From: Steroidobacter sp.
GTDB taxonomy: Bacteria; Pseudomonadota; Gammaproteobacteria; Steroidobacterales; Steroidobacteraceae
Assembly: GCA_025929585.1 (NCBI GenBank)
Contig: JAICPY010000037.1
Location: forward strand, 1-35,616
Direction: 5' to 3'
DNA length: 35,616 bases
Shown: one piece after another, positions 8,120-15,968 of the stretch
Numbering within the stretch: the first letter of the stretch is position 1
How the letters are laid out: every line of letters begins with the position of its first letter
Made by a program: the position numbers and the translations under genes
The notes under the pieces: model-generated
What the model saw: only the letters and a program-made list of their open reading frames with translations
Told to the model about the DNA's origin: nothing
The model's database searches: none

Positions 8120-8950
8120 AACCTTCTATCCGAACATCGCTGCTTTGGTGGCACACAACGCTTCTACAGTCACGACTCGGCCGAGTGTCGCAGCGAGATG
8201 CGCCTGTCGGTTTACCTGCCGCCGCAAGCAGAGCAAGGTCCCGTGCCGGTGCTGTACTACTTAGCTGGGCTGACCTGTACTGAAGAGACTTTCATGATCA
8301 AGGCGGGCGCGCAGCGCATCGCCGCCGAACTCGGGATCATGCTGGTAACGCCTGACACGAGTCCACGCAAAGTGCGCTTCCCGGGCGATGATGCGAGCTG
8401 GGATTTCGGCATTGCAGCAGGCTTTTACGTCGACTCTCTGCAAGAGCCGTGGTCGCAGAACTATCGGATGTACAGCTATGTGACGCGCGAATTGCCAGAG
8501 CTCGTGCGTTCGCTCGGGGTCGCACGAACCGATCGGCAAAGCATTTTCGGGCACTCGATGGGCGGTCACGGTGCACTGATTTGCGCCCTGAAGAATCGCG
8601 ACCAATATCGATCGGTTTCCGCGTTTGCGCCAATCTCCGCTCCGATGCAGTGCCCATGGGGGCAGAAAGCATTCTCCGGTTATCTCGGACCCGACACGAA
8701 CACTTGGCGCGGATATGACGCATCGGAGCTCATCGCCAACCAAAAATACGACGACACGATCCTCATCGATCAGGGTACAGCCGACAAATTCTTGGCCGAG
8801 CAGCTCAAGCCGGAATTGTTCGAAGCGGCGTGCAAGAAGTCCGGCACCAAGCTGAAACTCAGATTTCAAGAAGGCTATGACCACGGCTACTACTTCATCT
8901 CGACCTTCGTGGCCGATCATCTGAAGCATCACGCCGAACGACTCCGCTGA
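8117..8950 (+). CDS. fghA: S-formylglutathione hydrolase
   Basis: A 277-residue esterase-D family enzyme that hydrolyses S-formylglutathione to formate and glutathione in the glutathione-dependent formaldehyde detoxification pathway. The catalytic triad can be placed: Ser147 in GHSMGGHGAL, Asp223 in DQGTADKFL and His256 in EGYDHGYYF. The conserved AGLTCTEETFMIKAGAQR segment (about 50-67) is also typical. The length matches the family (about 280). The start at 8117 (MNLLSEHRCFGG) fits homologues; the repeat arm ends exactly there. The usual partner, glutathione-dependent formaldehyde dehydrogenase, is not in this window. Instead a thioredoxin-like gene is divergent to it. Confidence 0.95.
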   Translation: MNLLSEHRCFGGTQRFYSHDSAECRSEMRLSVYLPPQAEQGPVPVLYYLAGLTCTEETFMIKAGAQRIAAELGIMLVTPDTSPRKVRFPGDDASWDFGIAAGFYVDSLQEPWSQNYRMYSYVTRELPELVRSLGVARTDRQSIFGHSMGGHGALICALKNRDQYRSVSAFAPISAPMQCPWGQKAFSGYLGPDTNTWRGYDASELIANQKYDDTILIDQGTADKFLAEQLKPELFEAACKKSGTKLKLRFQEGYDHGYYFISTFVADHLKHHAERLR

Positions 8951-8952
8951 TA

Positions 8953-8967
8953 GGAGCGTACCGCTCC
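8953..8967 (+). terminator. Short hairpin after fghA
   Basis: GGAGCG-TAC-CGCTCC directly follows the fghA stop codon. It is a perfect six-base stem without a following T run, so it is at best a weak or factor-dependent terminator, or a 3'-end stabiliser. Confidence 0.35.
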
Positions 8968-9033
8968 ACAAGGACCCCCGCGTAAAACTCGTTGCTCACT
9001 TTCGAGCGATGAGCTCTACGCGAACACTCTCGA

Positions 9034-10221
9034 ATGCCACCTCTGCAAAGGTTTCCGCGCTGGCTGTTACTGATCGGAGCAATGACTGCCGTCGGTCCGG
9101 TCTCGATCGATATGTACTTGCCTGGGTTCCCGGCTATCGAACGCGAGTTCGCAGAGCAGGGAATCGAGAAGACCATGTCGGCTTATCTGATCGGCATCGC
9201 GCTCGGGCAACTCATTTATGGCCCGTTGAGCGATCGCTTCGGACGCAAGCCGCCGTTGTATGCCGGATTCACGCTCTACGCGTTGGGTTCGTTCGGCTGC
9301 ACTTTGGCGACAGATATGTCGATGCTGATGTTAATGCGCGTGCTGCAGGCGCTAGGTGCATGCGGGGGAATGGTGATCGGCCGGGCGATCATTCGCGATC
9401 GCTGTGAGCCGCATGAGGCGGCGCGCGCTTTTTCGATTCTCATGGCGATCGTGTCGGCGGGGCCGATTCTTGCTCCGAGCATCGGTGGCTTGGTTGTAAC
9501 AGGCTTTGGCTGGCGCGGAGTTTTCGTCTTTCAGATGGTATTTGCGCTCCTGCTGTTGATCGCCATGCACGTAGTGCTCACCGAAAGTCGCGACCCACGT
9601 TCGATCTCGCCCTTTAGCGTGCCGACGATCACGCTCAACTATCGCAGTTTGATGCGCGATCGGACGTTTCTCGGTTACACGCTCGCAGGTGCGTTCGGGA
9701 TGGCCGCCCTATTTGCATATGTAACCGGCGCACCGGCGGTATTGATCGAGGGATATGGGTTGTCGGCACAGCAGTTCGGCTGGCTGCTGGGCGCCAATGG
9801 CTTCGCCTTCATGGCGGCAAGCCGCATCAACATCGTCGAGCTTCGAAAGAAAAGCCCCAGCGAGCTGTTAGCACGAGCTATCTGGGTGCCCGCGGCGGTC
9901 GGAGCCGTCCTGGTTGTACTGACGCTCGTCTTTCGCGTGCCGCTCTGGCTGTTCGTGGCGCTGCAGCTATCTTTCTTCGTGAGTGTCGCGCGCGTAACCC
10001 CGCATGCGGCAGCGCTCGGCTTGGGCCCTTACGCGCACATTGCCGGCGCGGCCTCCGCCATGATGGGCGCACTTCAATCTCTCATTCCAATGTTGGTGGG
10101 TTTTGCGCTTGCCTATTTCAATAACAGTGAACCTACTACACTCGCTGTGATGATGACGATCGGTGCGCTCGGCGCCGGCGTCAGTTACGAGTGGGGAAGA
10201 CGGGGACGGGTGATGAGGTGA
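9034..10221 (+). CDS. Bcr/CflA-family multidrug exporter (MFS, DHA1)
   Basis: A 395-residue major-facilitator protein with about 12 predicted membrane helices. The first helix is followed by the Bcr/CflA hallmark VSIDMYLPGFPAI (residues 23-35), and motif A is GPLSDRFGRKP (63-73). RVLQALGACGGMVIGRAIIRD matches the family's motif B/C region. It should export hydrophobic drugs or dipeptides by proton antiport across the inner membrane. The ATG at 9034 gives the family's usual N-terminus. The final residues (GRRGRVMR, stop) enter the left arm of inverted repeat E. It is followed convergently by osmC. Confidence 0.92.
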   Translation: MPPLQRFPRWLLLIGAMTAVGPVSIDMYLPGFPAIEREFAEQGIEKTMSAYLIGIALGQLIYGPLSDRFGRKPPLYAGFTLYALGSFGCTLATDMSMLMLMRVLQALGACGGMVIGRAIIRDRCEPHEAARAFSILMAIVSAGPILAPSIGGLVVTGFGWRGVFVFQMVFALLLLIAMHVVLTESRDPRSISPFSVPTITLNYRSLMRDRTFLGYTLAGAFGMAALFAYVTGAPAVLIEGYGLSAQQFGWLLGANGFAFMAASRINIVELRKKSPSELLARAIWVPAAVGAVLVVLTLVFRVPLWLFVALQLSFFVSVARVTPHAAALGLGPYAHIAGAASAMMGALQSLIPMLVGFALAYFNNSEPTTLAVMMTIGALGAGVSYEWGRRGRVMR

Positions 10222-10311
10222 TGAAGTGATGAAGTGATAAGGTGATGAAGCCAGAAGGCTTTTCTTCCAGCTTCTGTCGCCATCACCTTATCACTTCATC
10301 GCCTCATCACC
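10209..10311. repeat. Boundary inverted repeat E (GTGATGAA family), convergent genes
   Basis: The left arm at 10209-10247 and right arm at 10281-10311 are inverted copies. After removing one extra eight-base unit from the left arm, 30 of 31 bases match. The loop is about 33 bases and contains a further CCAGAAG/CTTCTG pairing. The left arm contains the TGA stop of the exporter; the right arm ends 5 bases from the osmC stop codon on the other strand. It could act as a bidirectional transcript end, but there is no T run. The same word family recurs at 20051-20141. Confidence 0.85.
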
Positions 10312-10316
10312 GCGCG

Positions 10317-10748
10317 CTAGGTCCAACCTGCCAGGCGCGTTTCCATCGTGATCTCGGCTTTCAACAGTCGCGAAATCGGGCAGCCCGTCTTTGCAGCTTC
10401 AGCGGCCTTCTGGAAGTCCGGCGGGGTTGCGCCAGGTACTTTGGCTCGAACTTTCAAGTGGACCGCGGTAATCGTAAATCCCGCGTCGGTCTTCTCCAGT
10501 GTGACAGTGGCTTCGGTTTCAATACTCTCTGCGGTTTGACCCGCGTTGTTCAGTTGCGCGGACAGCGCCATCGAGAAGCATCCCGCATGCGCCGCGGCGA
10601 TCAGTTCTTCTGGATTCGTCCCGTTGCCTTCTTCGAAACGAGTCCCGAACGAATATTGCGTGTTCGCCAAGACACCGCTTTGAGTAGAGATCGTGCCTTT
10701 GCCGTCCTTCAGGCCACCGTTCCAAACTGCCGATGCGCTGCGTTTCAT
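10317..10748 (-). CDS. osmC: OsmC-type peroxiredoxin
   Basis: A 143-residue OsmC protein with the two reactive cysteines: Cys57 in AAAHAGCFSMALS and Cys123 in TGCPISRLLKAEI. The N-terminal MKRSASAVWNGGLKDGKGTIST is typical of OsmC rather than Ohr. The enzyme reduces organic hydroperoxides in the cytoplasm. It lies 97 bases downstream of a second OsmC-family gene and below gabD, all reading left, so a stress-linked operon is possible. The upstream sequence (GAGCTCC before the ATG) gives only a weak ribosome binding site. Confidence 0.95.
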   Translation of the reverse strand: MKRSASAVWNGGLKDGKGTISTQSGVLANTQYSFGTRFEEGNGTNPEELIAAAHAGCFSMALSAQLNNAGQTAESIETEATVTLEKTDAGFTITAVHLKVRAKVPGATPPDFQKAAEAAKTGCPISRLLKAEITMETRLAGWT

Positions 10749-10845
10749 GGTTGGGAGCTCCTATCGATGTGAGTAGAAATCTGAAAACTGAAATTTGCTG
10801 ATCGAGGGCAGCCATCGTGCGGCCGTGGGAGTGCCAATCTGGCGT

Positions 10846-11271
10846 CTACACGTTCTGTGCCTCCACGATCTCGATCGTGTGCGTCATTTCCGCGGTCTTG
10901 CCCATGATGGCCGTCGCCGAGCAGTACTTCTCCGCTGACAATGCGACCGCCCGCTCCACCTTCTTCGAATCGAGCGCGTGCCCAGTGACGATGTACTTGA
11001 GCGCGATCTTCGTGAAGACTTTGGGGTCCGTGTGCGCGCGCTCTCCATCGACCTCGATGACGCAGTCCGTCACACGCTCACGCCCGCGCTTCAAGATCAT
11101 CGTCACGTCGAACGCGGAACACCCGCCGAGCCCGAGTAGCAGCATCTCCATCGGGCGAAAGCCAAGATTGCGACCACCCGCCTCGGGTGCTCCGTCCATG
11201 ATGACCGAATGACCGGACCCGGATTCCCCGACGAACATGACGTCTTGGATCCATTTGATGCGTGCCTTCAT
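10846..11271 (-). CDS. OsmC-family protein (YhfA-like)
   Basis: A 141-residue OsmC-fold protein of the YhfA subgroup. MKARIKWIQDVMFVGESGSGH opens it, RNLGFRPMEMLLLGLGGCSAFDV carries the first reactive cysteine (Cys51), and EKYCSATAIMGKTAEM carries the second (Cys117). It differs clearly from its neighbour at 10317-10748, so the two are not a recent duplication. A thiol-dependent hydroperoxide reductase activity is likely from the family, but YhfA's true substrate is not known. Inverted repeat K lies just upstream, between this gene and gabD. Confidence 0.9.
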   Translation of the reverse strand: MKARIKWIQDVMFVGESGSGHSVIMDGAPEAGGRNLGFRPMEMLLLGLGGCSAFDVTMILKRGRERVTDCVIEVDGERAHTDPKVFTKIALKYIVTGHALDSKKVERAVALSAEKYCSATAIMGKTAEMTHTIEIVEAQNV

Positions 11272-11285
11272 TGGATGGGTGTACT

Positions 11286-11421
11286 GGTGAATGGGTGTAG
11301 GCGTGTAACGTCAGATAGTGGCGATGGCGGTTCGCGTGAACACAGACAAGATACGTGAGTGTCAACAGCGCCTACAACACCTCTCTGACCTCCTCACGTT
11401 ACACCTCTACACGTTTTCACC
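11286..11421. repeat. Boundary inverted repeat K between gabD and the YhfA-like gene (GTGTAGGCGTGTAA family)
   Basis: The left arm at 11286-11311 and right arm at 11396-11421 match at 21 of 26 positions as inverted copies. The right arm is 5 bases from the gabD stop codon; the left arm is 14 bases from the start codon of the YhfA-like gene. The loop is about 84 bases. Related words occur at 14446-14530. Confidence 0.75.
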
Positions 11422-11426
11422 TCTAA

Positions 11427-12902
11427 CTAGACGCCGCCCAAACACAAATACTTCACCTCCATATATTCCTCCAAGCCGTACTTCGAGCCTTCGCGTCCGA
11501 AGCCGCTTTCCTTGATGCCGCCGAATGGCGCCACTTCGGTGGAGATGATGCCTTCGTTGATGCCTATGATGCCGCATTCGAGCGCTTCGGCTACTCGCCA
11601 CACGCGTTGGATATTGTTGCTATAGAAATAGCCGGCGAGACCAAACGGGCTCGCATTCGCAAGCTCGATCGCCTCTGCGTCTGTGTCGAATTTCATCAGC
11701 GGCGCGACGGGTCCAAACGTTTCTTCTCGCATCGGCAGCATGTCTGCTTGCACGTTAGTCAGCACCGTCGGGACATAGAACGTTCCATCGCCTGTCGCGC
11801 GTCTGCCGCCCGTCAACAAGGAGGCGCCCTTGGACAGCGCATCGCTCACATGGGTCTCGACTTTCTTCAGCGCGGCATCATCGATCAAAGGTCCGATCAT
11901 CGTATCTGGCGCCAGCCCGTCACCAACCTTTAAACCCGAAGCGGCTTCAGCGAGCTTCTCGGCGAATCGATCGTAGATGCCGCTTTGGACGAAGATCCGG
12001 TTCGCACAAACGCACGTTTGACCTGCGTTGCGATACTTGGATGCGACTGCACCTTTGACGGCGAGCTCGATATCCGCGTCATCGAAGACGATGAAAGGTG
12101 CATTTCCGCCCAATTCCAGGGAGAGTTTCTTGAGCGTCGGCGCGCATTGCGCCATCAAGATTTTTCCGACTTCGGTTGAGCCGGTAAAGCTGAGCTTGCG
12201 TACCAGGGGATTGCTGGTGAGCTCGCCGCCAATCTGTTTGGCGTCTCCTGTCACGACCGAAACTACGCCTTCGGGTATCCCTGCGCGCTCGGCGAGCACA
12301 CACATCGCAAGCGCCGAATAAGGTGTGAGCTCCGAGGGTTTGATGACCATCGTGCAGCCTGCCGCCAGCGCCGGCCCGACTTTGCGCGCGATCATCGCTG
12401 CAGGGAAATTCCAGGGCGTAATCGCCGCGCTCACGCCGATCGGCTGTTTCAATACGATAATGCGCTTGTCCCGGCCATGGGCTGGAATCACATCGCCATA
12501 AGCACGTTTACCTTCCTCGGCAAACCATTCGAGAAAGGCAGCAGCATAGGCAATCTCGCCGCGGCTCTCGGCGAGCGGCTTGCCTTGTTCGACAGTCATT
12601 AGGATCGCGAGATCTTCCTGGTTCGCCATCATCAGATCGAACCATTTTCGCAGGATGGTCGCGCGCTCTTTCGCCGTGCGAGCTCGCCAATCCGGCAACG
12701 CTCTTTGCGCCGCTTCGATCGCGCGCCGCGTTTCCTTCGGGCCCAGGTTCGGAATCGAACCGATGACTTTTCCGGTTGCGGGATTGACGACGTTCTTCGT
12801 CTGTCCTGCGGCGCTGTCTTCCCAACGCCCAGCGATGAATGCCTGCTGTTTGAACAGGCTCATGTCGCGCAAGGACAGCGGTTTGTCGAGAGCGGCAGCC
12901 AT
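11427..12902 (-). CDS. gabD: Succinate-semialdehyde dehydrogenase (NADP+)
   Basis: A 491-residue aldehyde dehydrogenase. The catalytic cysteine is Cys297 in GQTCVCANR and the general base is Glu263 in LELGGNAPF; ITPWNFP and FTGSTEVGK are present. The C-x-C at the active site and the overall sequence point to GabD, which oxidises succinate semialdehyde to succinate at the end of the GABA shunt. The ATG at 12902 (MAAALDKPLSLRD) is chosen because GGAGA lies 6 bases before it. No GABA transaminase gene is nearby, so the physiological aldehyde could also be another semialdehyde (for example glutarate semialdehyde). Confidence 0.92.
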   Translation of the reverse strand: MAAALDKPLSLRDMSLFKQQAFIAGRWEDSAAGQTKNVVNPATGKVIGSIPNLGPKETRRAIEAAQRALPDWRARTAKERATILRKWFDLMMANQEDLAILMTVEQGKPLAESRGEIAYAAAFLEWFAEEGKRAYGDVIPAHGRDKRIIVLKQPIGVSAAITPWNFPAAMIARKVGPALAAGCTMVIKPSELTPYSALAMCVLAERAGIPEGVVSVVTGDAKQIGGELTSNPLVRKLSFTGSTEVGKILMAQCAPTLKKLSLELGGNAPFIVFDDADIELAVKGAVASKYRNAGQTCVCANRIFVQSGIYDRFAEKLAEAASGLKVGDGLAPDTMIGPLIDDAALKKVETHVSDALSKGASLLTGGRRATGDGTFYVPTVLTNVQADMLPMREETFGPVAPLMKFDTDAEAIELANASPFGLAGYFYSNNIQRVWRVAEALECGIIGINEGIISTEVAPFGGIKESGFGREGSKYGLEEYMEVKYLCLGGV

Positions 12903-12979
12903 GTAGATTCTCCGTTCGGAAGGATGACGTTGCTGATGGGTGTCGCGCTGCATCTGCGGCGACGTTTTCCCAGGTCGAC

Positions 12980-13513
12980 TCAGTCGTCTTGCAAATCCTG
13001 GCCGGGAAACAACGTTTCGTTGAACCCGAAGTTGCGTAGATCCCGGATCCGCATCGGGTACAGGATTCCCAACAGATGATCGACTTCATGCTGAACGACG
13101 CGGGCGTGGAAGCCCTCGACGGTTCTGTCGATGGCTACGCCGAATTGATCGAAGCCGCGATAACGCAATCTCGAGTATCGAGGAACCATTCCTCTCATGC
13201 CGGGCACCGATAGACATCCTTCCCAACCCTCTTCCATTCGATCGTCCAGCGGCTCCAGCTGCGGGTTGATCAAGACTGTATAAGGAACCTCTTCCGCTGT
13301 CGGGTAGCGCGGATTCTTACCGACGCCAAAAATCACGACTTGCTGCGACACACCGATTTGCGGCGCGGCCAAGCCCGCTCCACTGAGCGCGGCCATCGTG
13401 TCATGCATGTCGACGAGCAGCGCATGCAACTCGGGCGTATCGAACGTCTTGACGGGCTCGGCAACCTGGAGCAGCCGAGGATCACCCATTTTGAGGACAG
13501 GACGCAGAGGCAT
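12980..13513 (-). CDS. def: Peptide deformylase
   Basis: A 177-residue deformylase with all three metal-site motifs: GAGLAAPQ (residues 45-52), EGCLS (98-102, Cys100 metal ligand) and HEVDH (142-146, two histidine ligands and the catalytic glutamate). It removes the formyl group from new proteins at the ribosome. The start at 13513 ([15 protein letters not shown]) matches homologues; a frame open to 13660 would add unrelated residues. It is not next to fmt, as the main copy often is, so it may be a second paralogue. Its leader is nearly identical to that of the divergent MocA-like gene. gabD follows 77 bases downstream. Confidence 0.95.
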   Translation of the reverse strand: MPLRPVLKMGDPRLLQVAEPVKTFDTPELHALLVDMHDTMAALSGAGLAAPQIGVSQQVVIFGVGKNPRYPTAEEVPYTVLINPQLEPLDDRMEEGWEGCLSVPGMRGMVPRYSRLRYRGFDQFGVAIDRTVEGFHARVVQHEVDHLLGILYPMRIRDLRNFGFNETLFPGQDLQDD

Positions 13514-13561
13514 AGGGAAGTGAGTCGTGACTAGCGGGTCGCGGGTCGAAAGAATGCGGTA

Positions 13562-13575
13562 GTTACAAGTGTAAC
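13562..13575. promoter_or_regulatory. Palindrome GTTACA-AG-TGTAAC, possible operator
   Basis: A perfect six-base inverted repeat with a two-base centre lies in the divergent def/mocA-like interval, 49 bases upstream of def. It is the size of a typical dimeric repressor site; no regulator is implicated. Confidence 0.3.
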
Positions 13576-13713
13576 GCGCGAGTAGGGCGGTAGTGTCAGA
13601 TCGCCACCGGAGACTCGGCGCCAAAGTTGGGGCGAGCAGTGCGTAGGTTCTTCTTCCCACACTAACGTTAAGCGTTCATCCGCATTCGAGAACGAAAAGT
13701 TCCTAGCACCCCG

Positions 13714-13719
13714 TATAAT
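13714..13719 (+). promoter_or_regulatory. Candidate -10 box for the MocA-like gene
   Basis: A perfect TATAAT lies 54 bases before the ATG at 13773. No good -35 hexamer is found 16-18 bases upstream, so the assignment rests on the -10 alone. Confidence 0.3.
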
Positions 13720-13772
13720 TCCTGTCTTGCTCTTCATGCTACCCGCGACCCGCTAGTCACGACCCGCTTCCC

Positions 13773-14369
13773 ATGATCCCCCAGATCCTCATCCTCGCTG
13801 CAGGTAGCTCGAGTCGCTTGGGTCAGCCGAAACAGCTGGTCAAGTTAGGCGGACGGCCCGCACTGCACATTACGATCTCGAACGCGGTGGGTGTCGCCGG
13901 ACATGCGGTGACCGTCGTGTTAGGCGCGCAGGCCCGCGAGATGACTTACCTGCTGGAGCGCTCTCCCGCCTCATGGGTGATCAATCGATCGTGGGAAGAG
14001 GGAATGGCATCCTCCATCCGCGCGGGCGTGGCGGCTCTCCCTTCCGGCAGCGAGGCGGCACTCATCTTGTTGGGCGATCAAGTAGCCGTCACCTCGGACG
14101 ATTTGAAGCGGCTCATCAGTGCGTGGAATGGAGCGGACGCGGTGATTGCGGCAAGTCAGTATGAGCGACACGTCGGCGTGCCAGCCGTGTTCCCCGCATT
14201 CTGTTTTCCAGAGCTCGCAAGCCTGCGCGGCGACCAAGGCGCGCGCAGCGTACTGGAACGCAACCGCGATCGCGTGATTCGCGTGCCGATGCCGAATGCG
14301 GCGATCGATCTAGATACGCCCGAGCAACTCGCGGCACTGACAGGGCGATTCAATAACGAAGAGGGATAA
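13773..14369 (+). CDS. MocA/MobA-like nucleotidyltransferase (molybdenum cofactor cytidylyltransferase family)
   Basis: A 198-residue NTP-transferase. The nucleotide-binding loop is LAAGSSSRLGQPKQL (residues 8-22). WEEGMASSIRAG, LLGDQVAVT (metal-binding aspartate) and the final DLDTPEQL follow in family order. Relatives transfer CMP to molybdopterin for xanthine-dehydrogenase type enzymes. No molybdoenzyme gene is in the window, so the substrate is uncertain and another sugar or cofactor nucleotide is possible. The start is fixed by the short N-terminus before the loop. The leader is the right arm of inverted repeat F, pyrimidine-rich and without a Shine-Dalgarno. Confidence 0.85.
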   Translation: MIPQILILAAGSSSRLGQPKQLVKLGGRPALHITISNAVGVAGHAVTVVLGAQAREMTYLLERSPASWVINRSWEEGMASSIRAGVAALPSGSEAALILLGDQVAVTSDDLKRLISAWNGADAVIAASQYERHVGVPAVFPAFCFPELASLRGDQGARSVLERNRDRVIRVPMPNAAIDLDTPEQLAALTGRFNNEEG

Positions 14370-14372
14370 CCG

Positions 14373-14447
14373 ATGCGCGTCGTCGTTCTGCTGGTGCTGA
14401 TTGCCATCATCGTTGCAATCATATGGATGCGAATGAAGAGGAAATGA
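14373..14447 (+). CDS. Very small single-helix membrane peptide
   Basis: A 24-codon frame starts 3 bases after the MocA-like gene. It encodes a hydrophobic helix (about residues 3-18, VVVLLVLIAIIVAII) followed by a strongly basic end (RMKRK). GAGG lies about 8 bases before the ATG. The size, hydrophobic core and positive-inside tail fit a small membrane peptide, and its TGA is reached just where the GTGTAG-type repeat arm begins, as for other genes here. There is no homology evidence. Confidence 0.4.
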   Translation: MRVVVLLVLIAIIVAIIWMRMKRK

Positions 14448-14530
14448 GGTGAAAGAGGTGTAGGCGTGTAGAGGTGTGCGAATCGGAATCTTTCGACCTT
14501 ACACGTCTCACGCTCAACATATACACGTCC
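14446..14530. repeat. Degenerate boundary repeat J (GTGTAGGCGTGTAG family)
   Basis: The left arm at 14446-14485 contains GAGGTGTAGGCGTGTAGAGG. A loosely inverted counterpart (TTACACGTCTCACGC ... TACACGTCC) lies at about 14499-14529. The pairing is weak and only the word similarity to the element at 11286-11421 makes it worth listing. Confidence 0.35.
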
Positions 14531-14647
14531 GCACTCCCTTCACGCGCGCAGCGCCTGTCATCCATTCCTCACAACACACGAGGAAACATCCCCGCGAGTA
14601 AAACGTTTAACGCGGTACGGCAGATCAATTCATCAGTTGAGGTCAAC

Positions 14648-14839
14648 ATGTCTACCCTGCAGGCTTTCTTCGGCGAGTACCTGGTGCCTGTGCTGTTCTT
14701 GATAGCGTTGGCCCTGGTCCTTACGATATTTATTTTCCGCAAGAGGCTGTTCGACCGTGGCTATCGCAAAGGCACTGCCGCTGATCCTCGCGCGGTTCGC
14801 AAGGACAATCCGCCAGACGAGTGGAGTCGAAGCCACTGA
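14648..14839 (+). CDS. Small inner-membrane protein, unknown function
   Basis: A 63-residue protein with one membrane helix (about residues 11-31, LVPVLFLIALALVLTIFIF). A basic, polar cytoplasmic tail follows (RKRLFDRGYRKG ... DNPPDEWSRSH). The ATG at 14648 has GAGG five bases upstream, which decides the start against the longer open frame beginning at 14474. I do not recognise the family. It stands alone between the MocA-like gene and the convergent AraC gene, and its stop is 14 bases from a short hairpin. Confidence 0.6.
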   Translation: MSTLQAFFGEYLVPVLFLIALALVLTIFIFRKRLFDRGYRKGTAADPRAVRKDNPPDEWSRSH

Positions 14840-14853
14840 CGCAGAATGAAGAG

Positions 14854-14898
14854 AGGTAACGAAGTCGTGACGGAAAGTCCATTCTGACTTCGTCACCT
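14854..14898. repeat. Boundary inverted repeat L (GTGACGAAG family), convergent genes
   Basis: AGGTAACGAAGTC at 14854-14866 pairs with GACTTCGTCACCT at 14886-14898 (12 of 13 bases) across a 19-base loop. The right arm is 3 bases from the AraC-family stop codon, and further GTCACGCCGTCGCC words continue into that gene's last codons. It could end transcripts from both sides, though no T run is present. Confidence 0.65.
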
Positions 14899-14901
14899 TC
14901 G

Positions 14902-15879
14902 TCACGCCGTCGCCTCGTCCTTTGCTAAGACCTTCGCGGCAATCTCCGTCCTTCTTCTTCCATACCTATATTGTCCGGGCGCCACGTTGCGTTTGCGCCG
15001 GAAGGCCTTCGCAAAGGCCGTCTCTGAAACATAGCCCACGCGTCCGGCGATTCTGGCAACCGGTTCCACGGATTCGCGCAGCAATTTCGCGGCGAGATCC
15101 ATACGCCAGCGTGTGACGTACGCGAGTGGCGGCTCCCCAACCAAGTCGGTGAAGCGTTTTGCGAATGCAGCCCGCGACATTGCGACAGATCGAGCCAACG
15201 ATTCTACGGTCCAGGGCGCCTGCGGGCGTTCGTGAATCTGCGCGAGCGCTTTGCGGATCTGAGGATCGCGCAACGCTCCCAGCCAGCCTGCACTGCCTTC
15301 CGGTTGATCCCGCAACCAGGCACGCAGGATATAAACGAATAATGCGTCTATGAGTTTGGGGACGACGAGCTCGCTGCCGGCTTCTCGGCCGCCGGTCTCC
15401 TGCCCGATCAGGCGCAACAAACTTTGCAGCTCACTATCGCTATACGTTTGGTCGGCGGGCAAATGAATCACCGGCGGCAACAGCGATAAGAGCGGGTGCG
15501 TCGTCTCGTGTGAAAACTTATAAGTTGCACACTGCAACACGGTCGGTTCCACGGCGAGGTCCGCTCGTCCATCTCGCGGCGGAACGAGGTTACCTTGCGA
15601 ACGTGCCACGGCTTCTTCGTAGGGTTCCAAATGGCGGATTTCGCGGTCGGACGAAAGCGAATGTGCTTCGCCCGCTCCCAGCAACACGACATCACCGACG
15701 TTGAGGCGCACCAGTTCGCCATTGCTGCGGCGTAACCAACAAGTGCCGCGCTTTGGCATGTAGACAGCGGCATGAGGCTGTGCATCGATGTGGACGCCCC
15801 ACGGCGCGACGAATTCGTGCGATCCGAGCACGTGCGTGGCGAGATTGGTAACGTTGAGTACGTTTGAGAGGACGTCCAT
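14902..15879 (-). CDS. AraC-family transcriptional regulator with cupin sensor domain
   Basis: A 325-residue regulator. The N-terminal half (about residues 1-190) resembles the AraC-binding-like cupin domain (APWGVHIDAQPHAAVYMPKRG, LNVGDVVLLGAGEAHSL). The C-terminal 100 residues carry two helix-turn-helix motifs (WTVESLARSVAMSRAAFAKRF and VARIAGRVGYVSETAFAKAF ... RKRNVAPGQYR). It binds DNA and probably senses a small hydrophobic or aromatic ligand; the target is unknown. The ATG at 15879 gives the family's N-terminus. Three GAATGTTT repeats lie about 90-150 bases upstream and are candidate sites for autoregulation. No divergent target gene is found. Confidence 0.9.
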   Translation of the reverse strand: MDVLSNVLNVTNLATHVLGSHEFVAPWGVHIDAQPHAAVYMPKRGTCWLRRSNGELVRLNVGDVVLLGAGEAHSLSSDREIRHLEPYEEAVARSQGNLVPPRDGRADLAVEPTVLQCATYKFSHETTHPLLSLLPPVIHLPADQTYSDSELQSLLRLIGQETGGREAGSELVVPKLIDALFVYILRAWLRDQPEGSAGWLGALRDPQIRKALAQIHERPQAPWTVESLARSVAMSRAAFAKRFTDLVGEPPLAYVTRWRMDLAAKLLRESVEPVARIAGRVGYVSETAFAKAFRRKRNVAPGQYRYGRRRTEIAAKVLAKDEATA

Positions 15880-15968
15880 AGAGTGTTCCGTTTGAGGCTT
15901 GTTACGGATGCAGCGTACTCGTCGCGCCACGTGTGCTCTAGACCGGTTGGACGCCCAACTTGGAATTT

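Larger units (their letters stand above)
13511..13775. repeat. Boundary inverted repeat F, shared leader of def and the MocA-like gene (GTGACTAGCGGGT family)
   Basis: The left arm at 13511-13546 and right arm at 13741-13775 match at about 33 of 35 bases, including both start codons. Each gene is preceded by ACCCGCGACCCGCTAGTCAC, then CGAC and a short CTTCCC tract before ATG. The core CTAGTCACGACCCGCTTCC also precedes cysN at the left end of the window. About 194 unrelated bases separate the arms. Neither gene has a purine-rich ribosome binding site. Confidence 0.85.

Noticed and set aside
12508-13089. A 193-codon minus-strand frame overlapping gabD and def.
   Set aside because: It is out of frame with both identified enzymes and only mirrors their codons.
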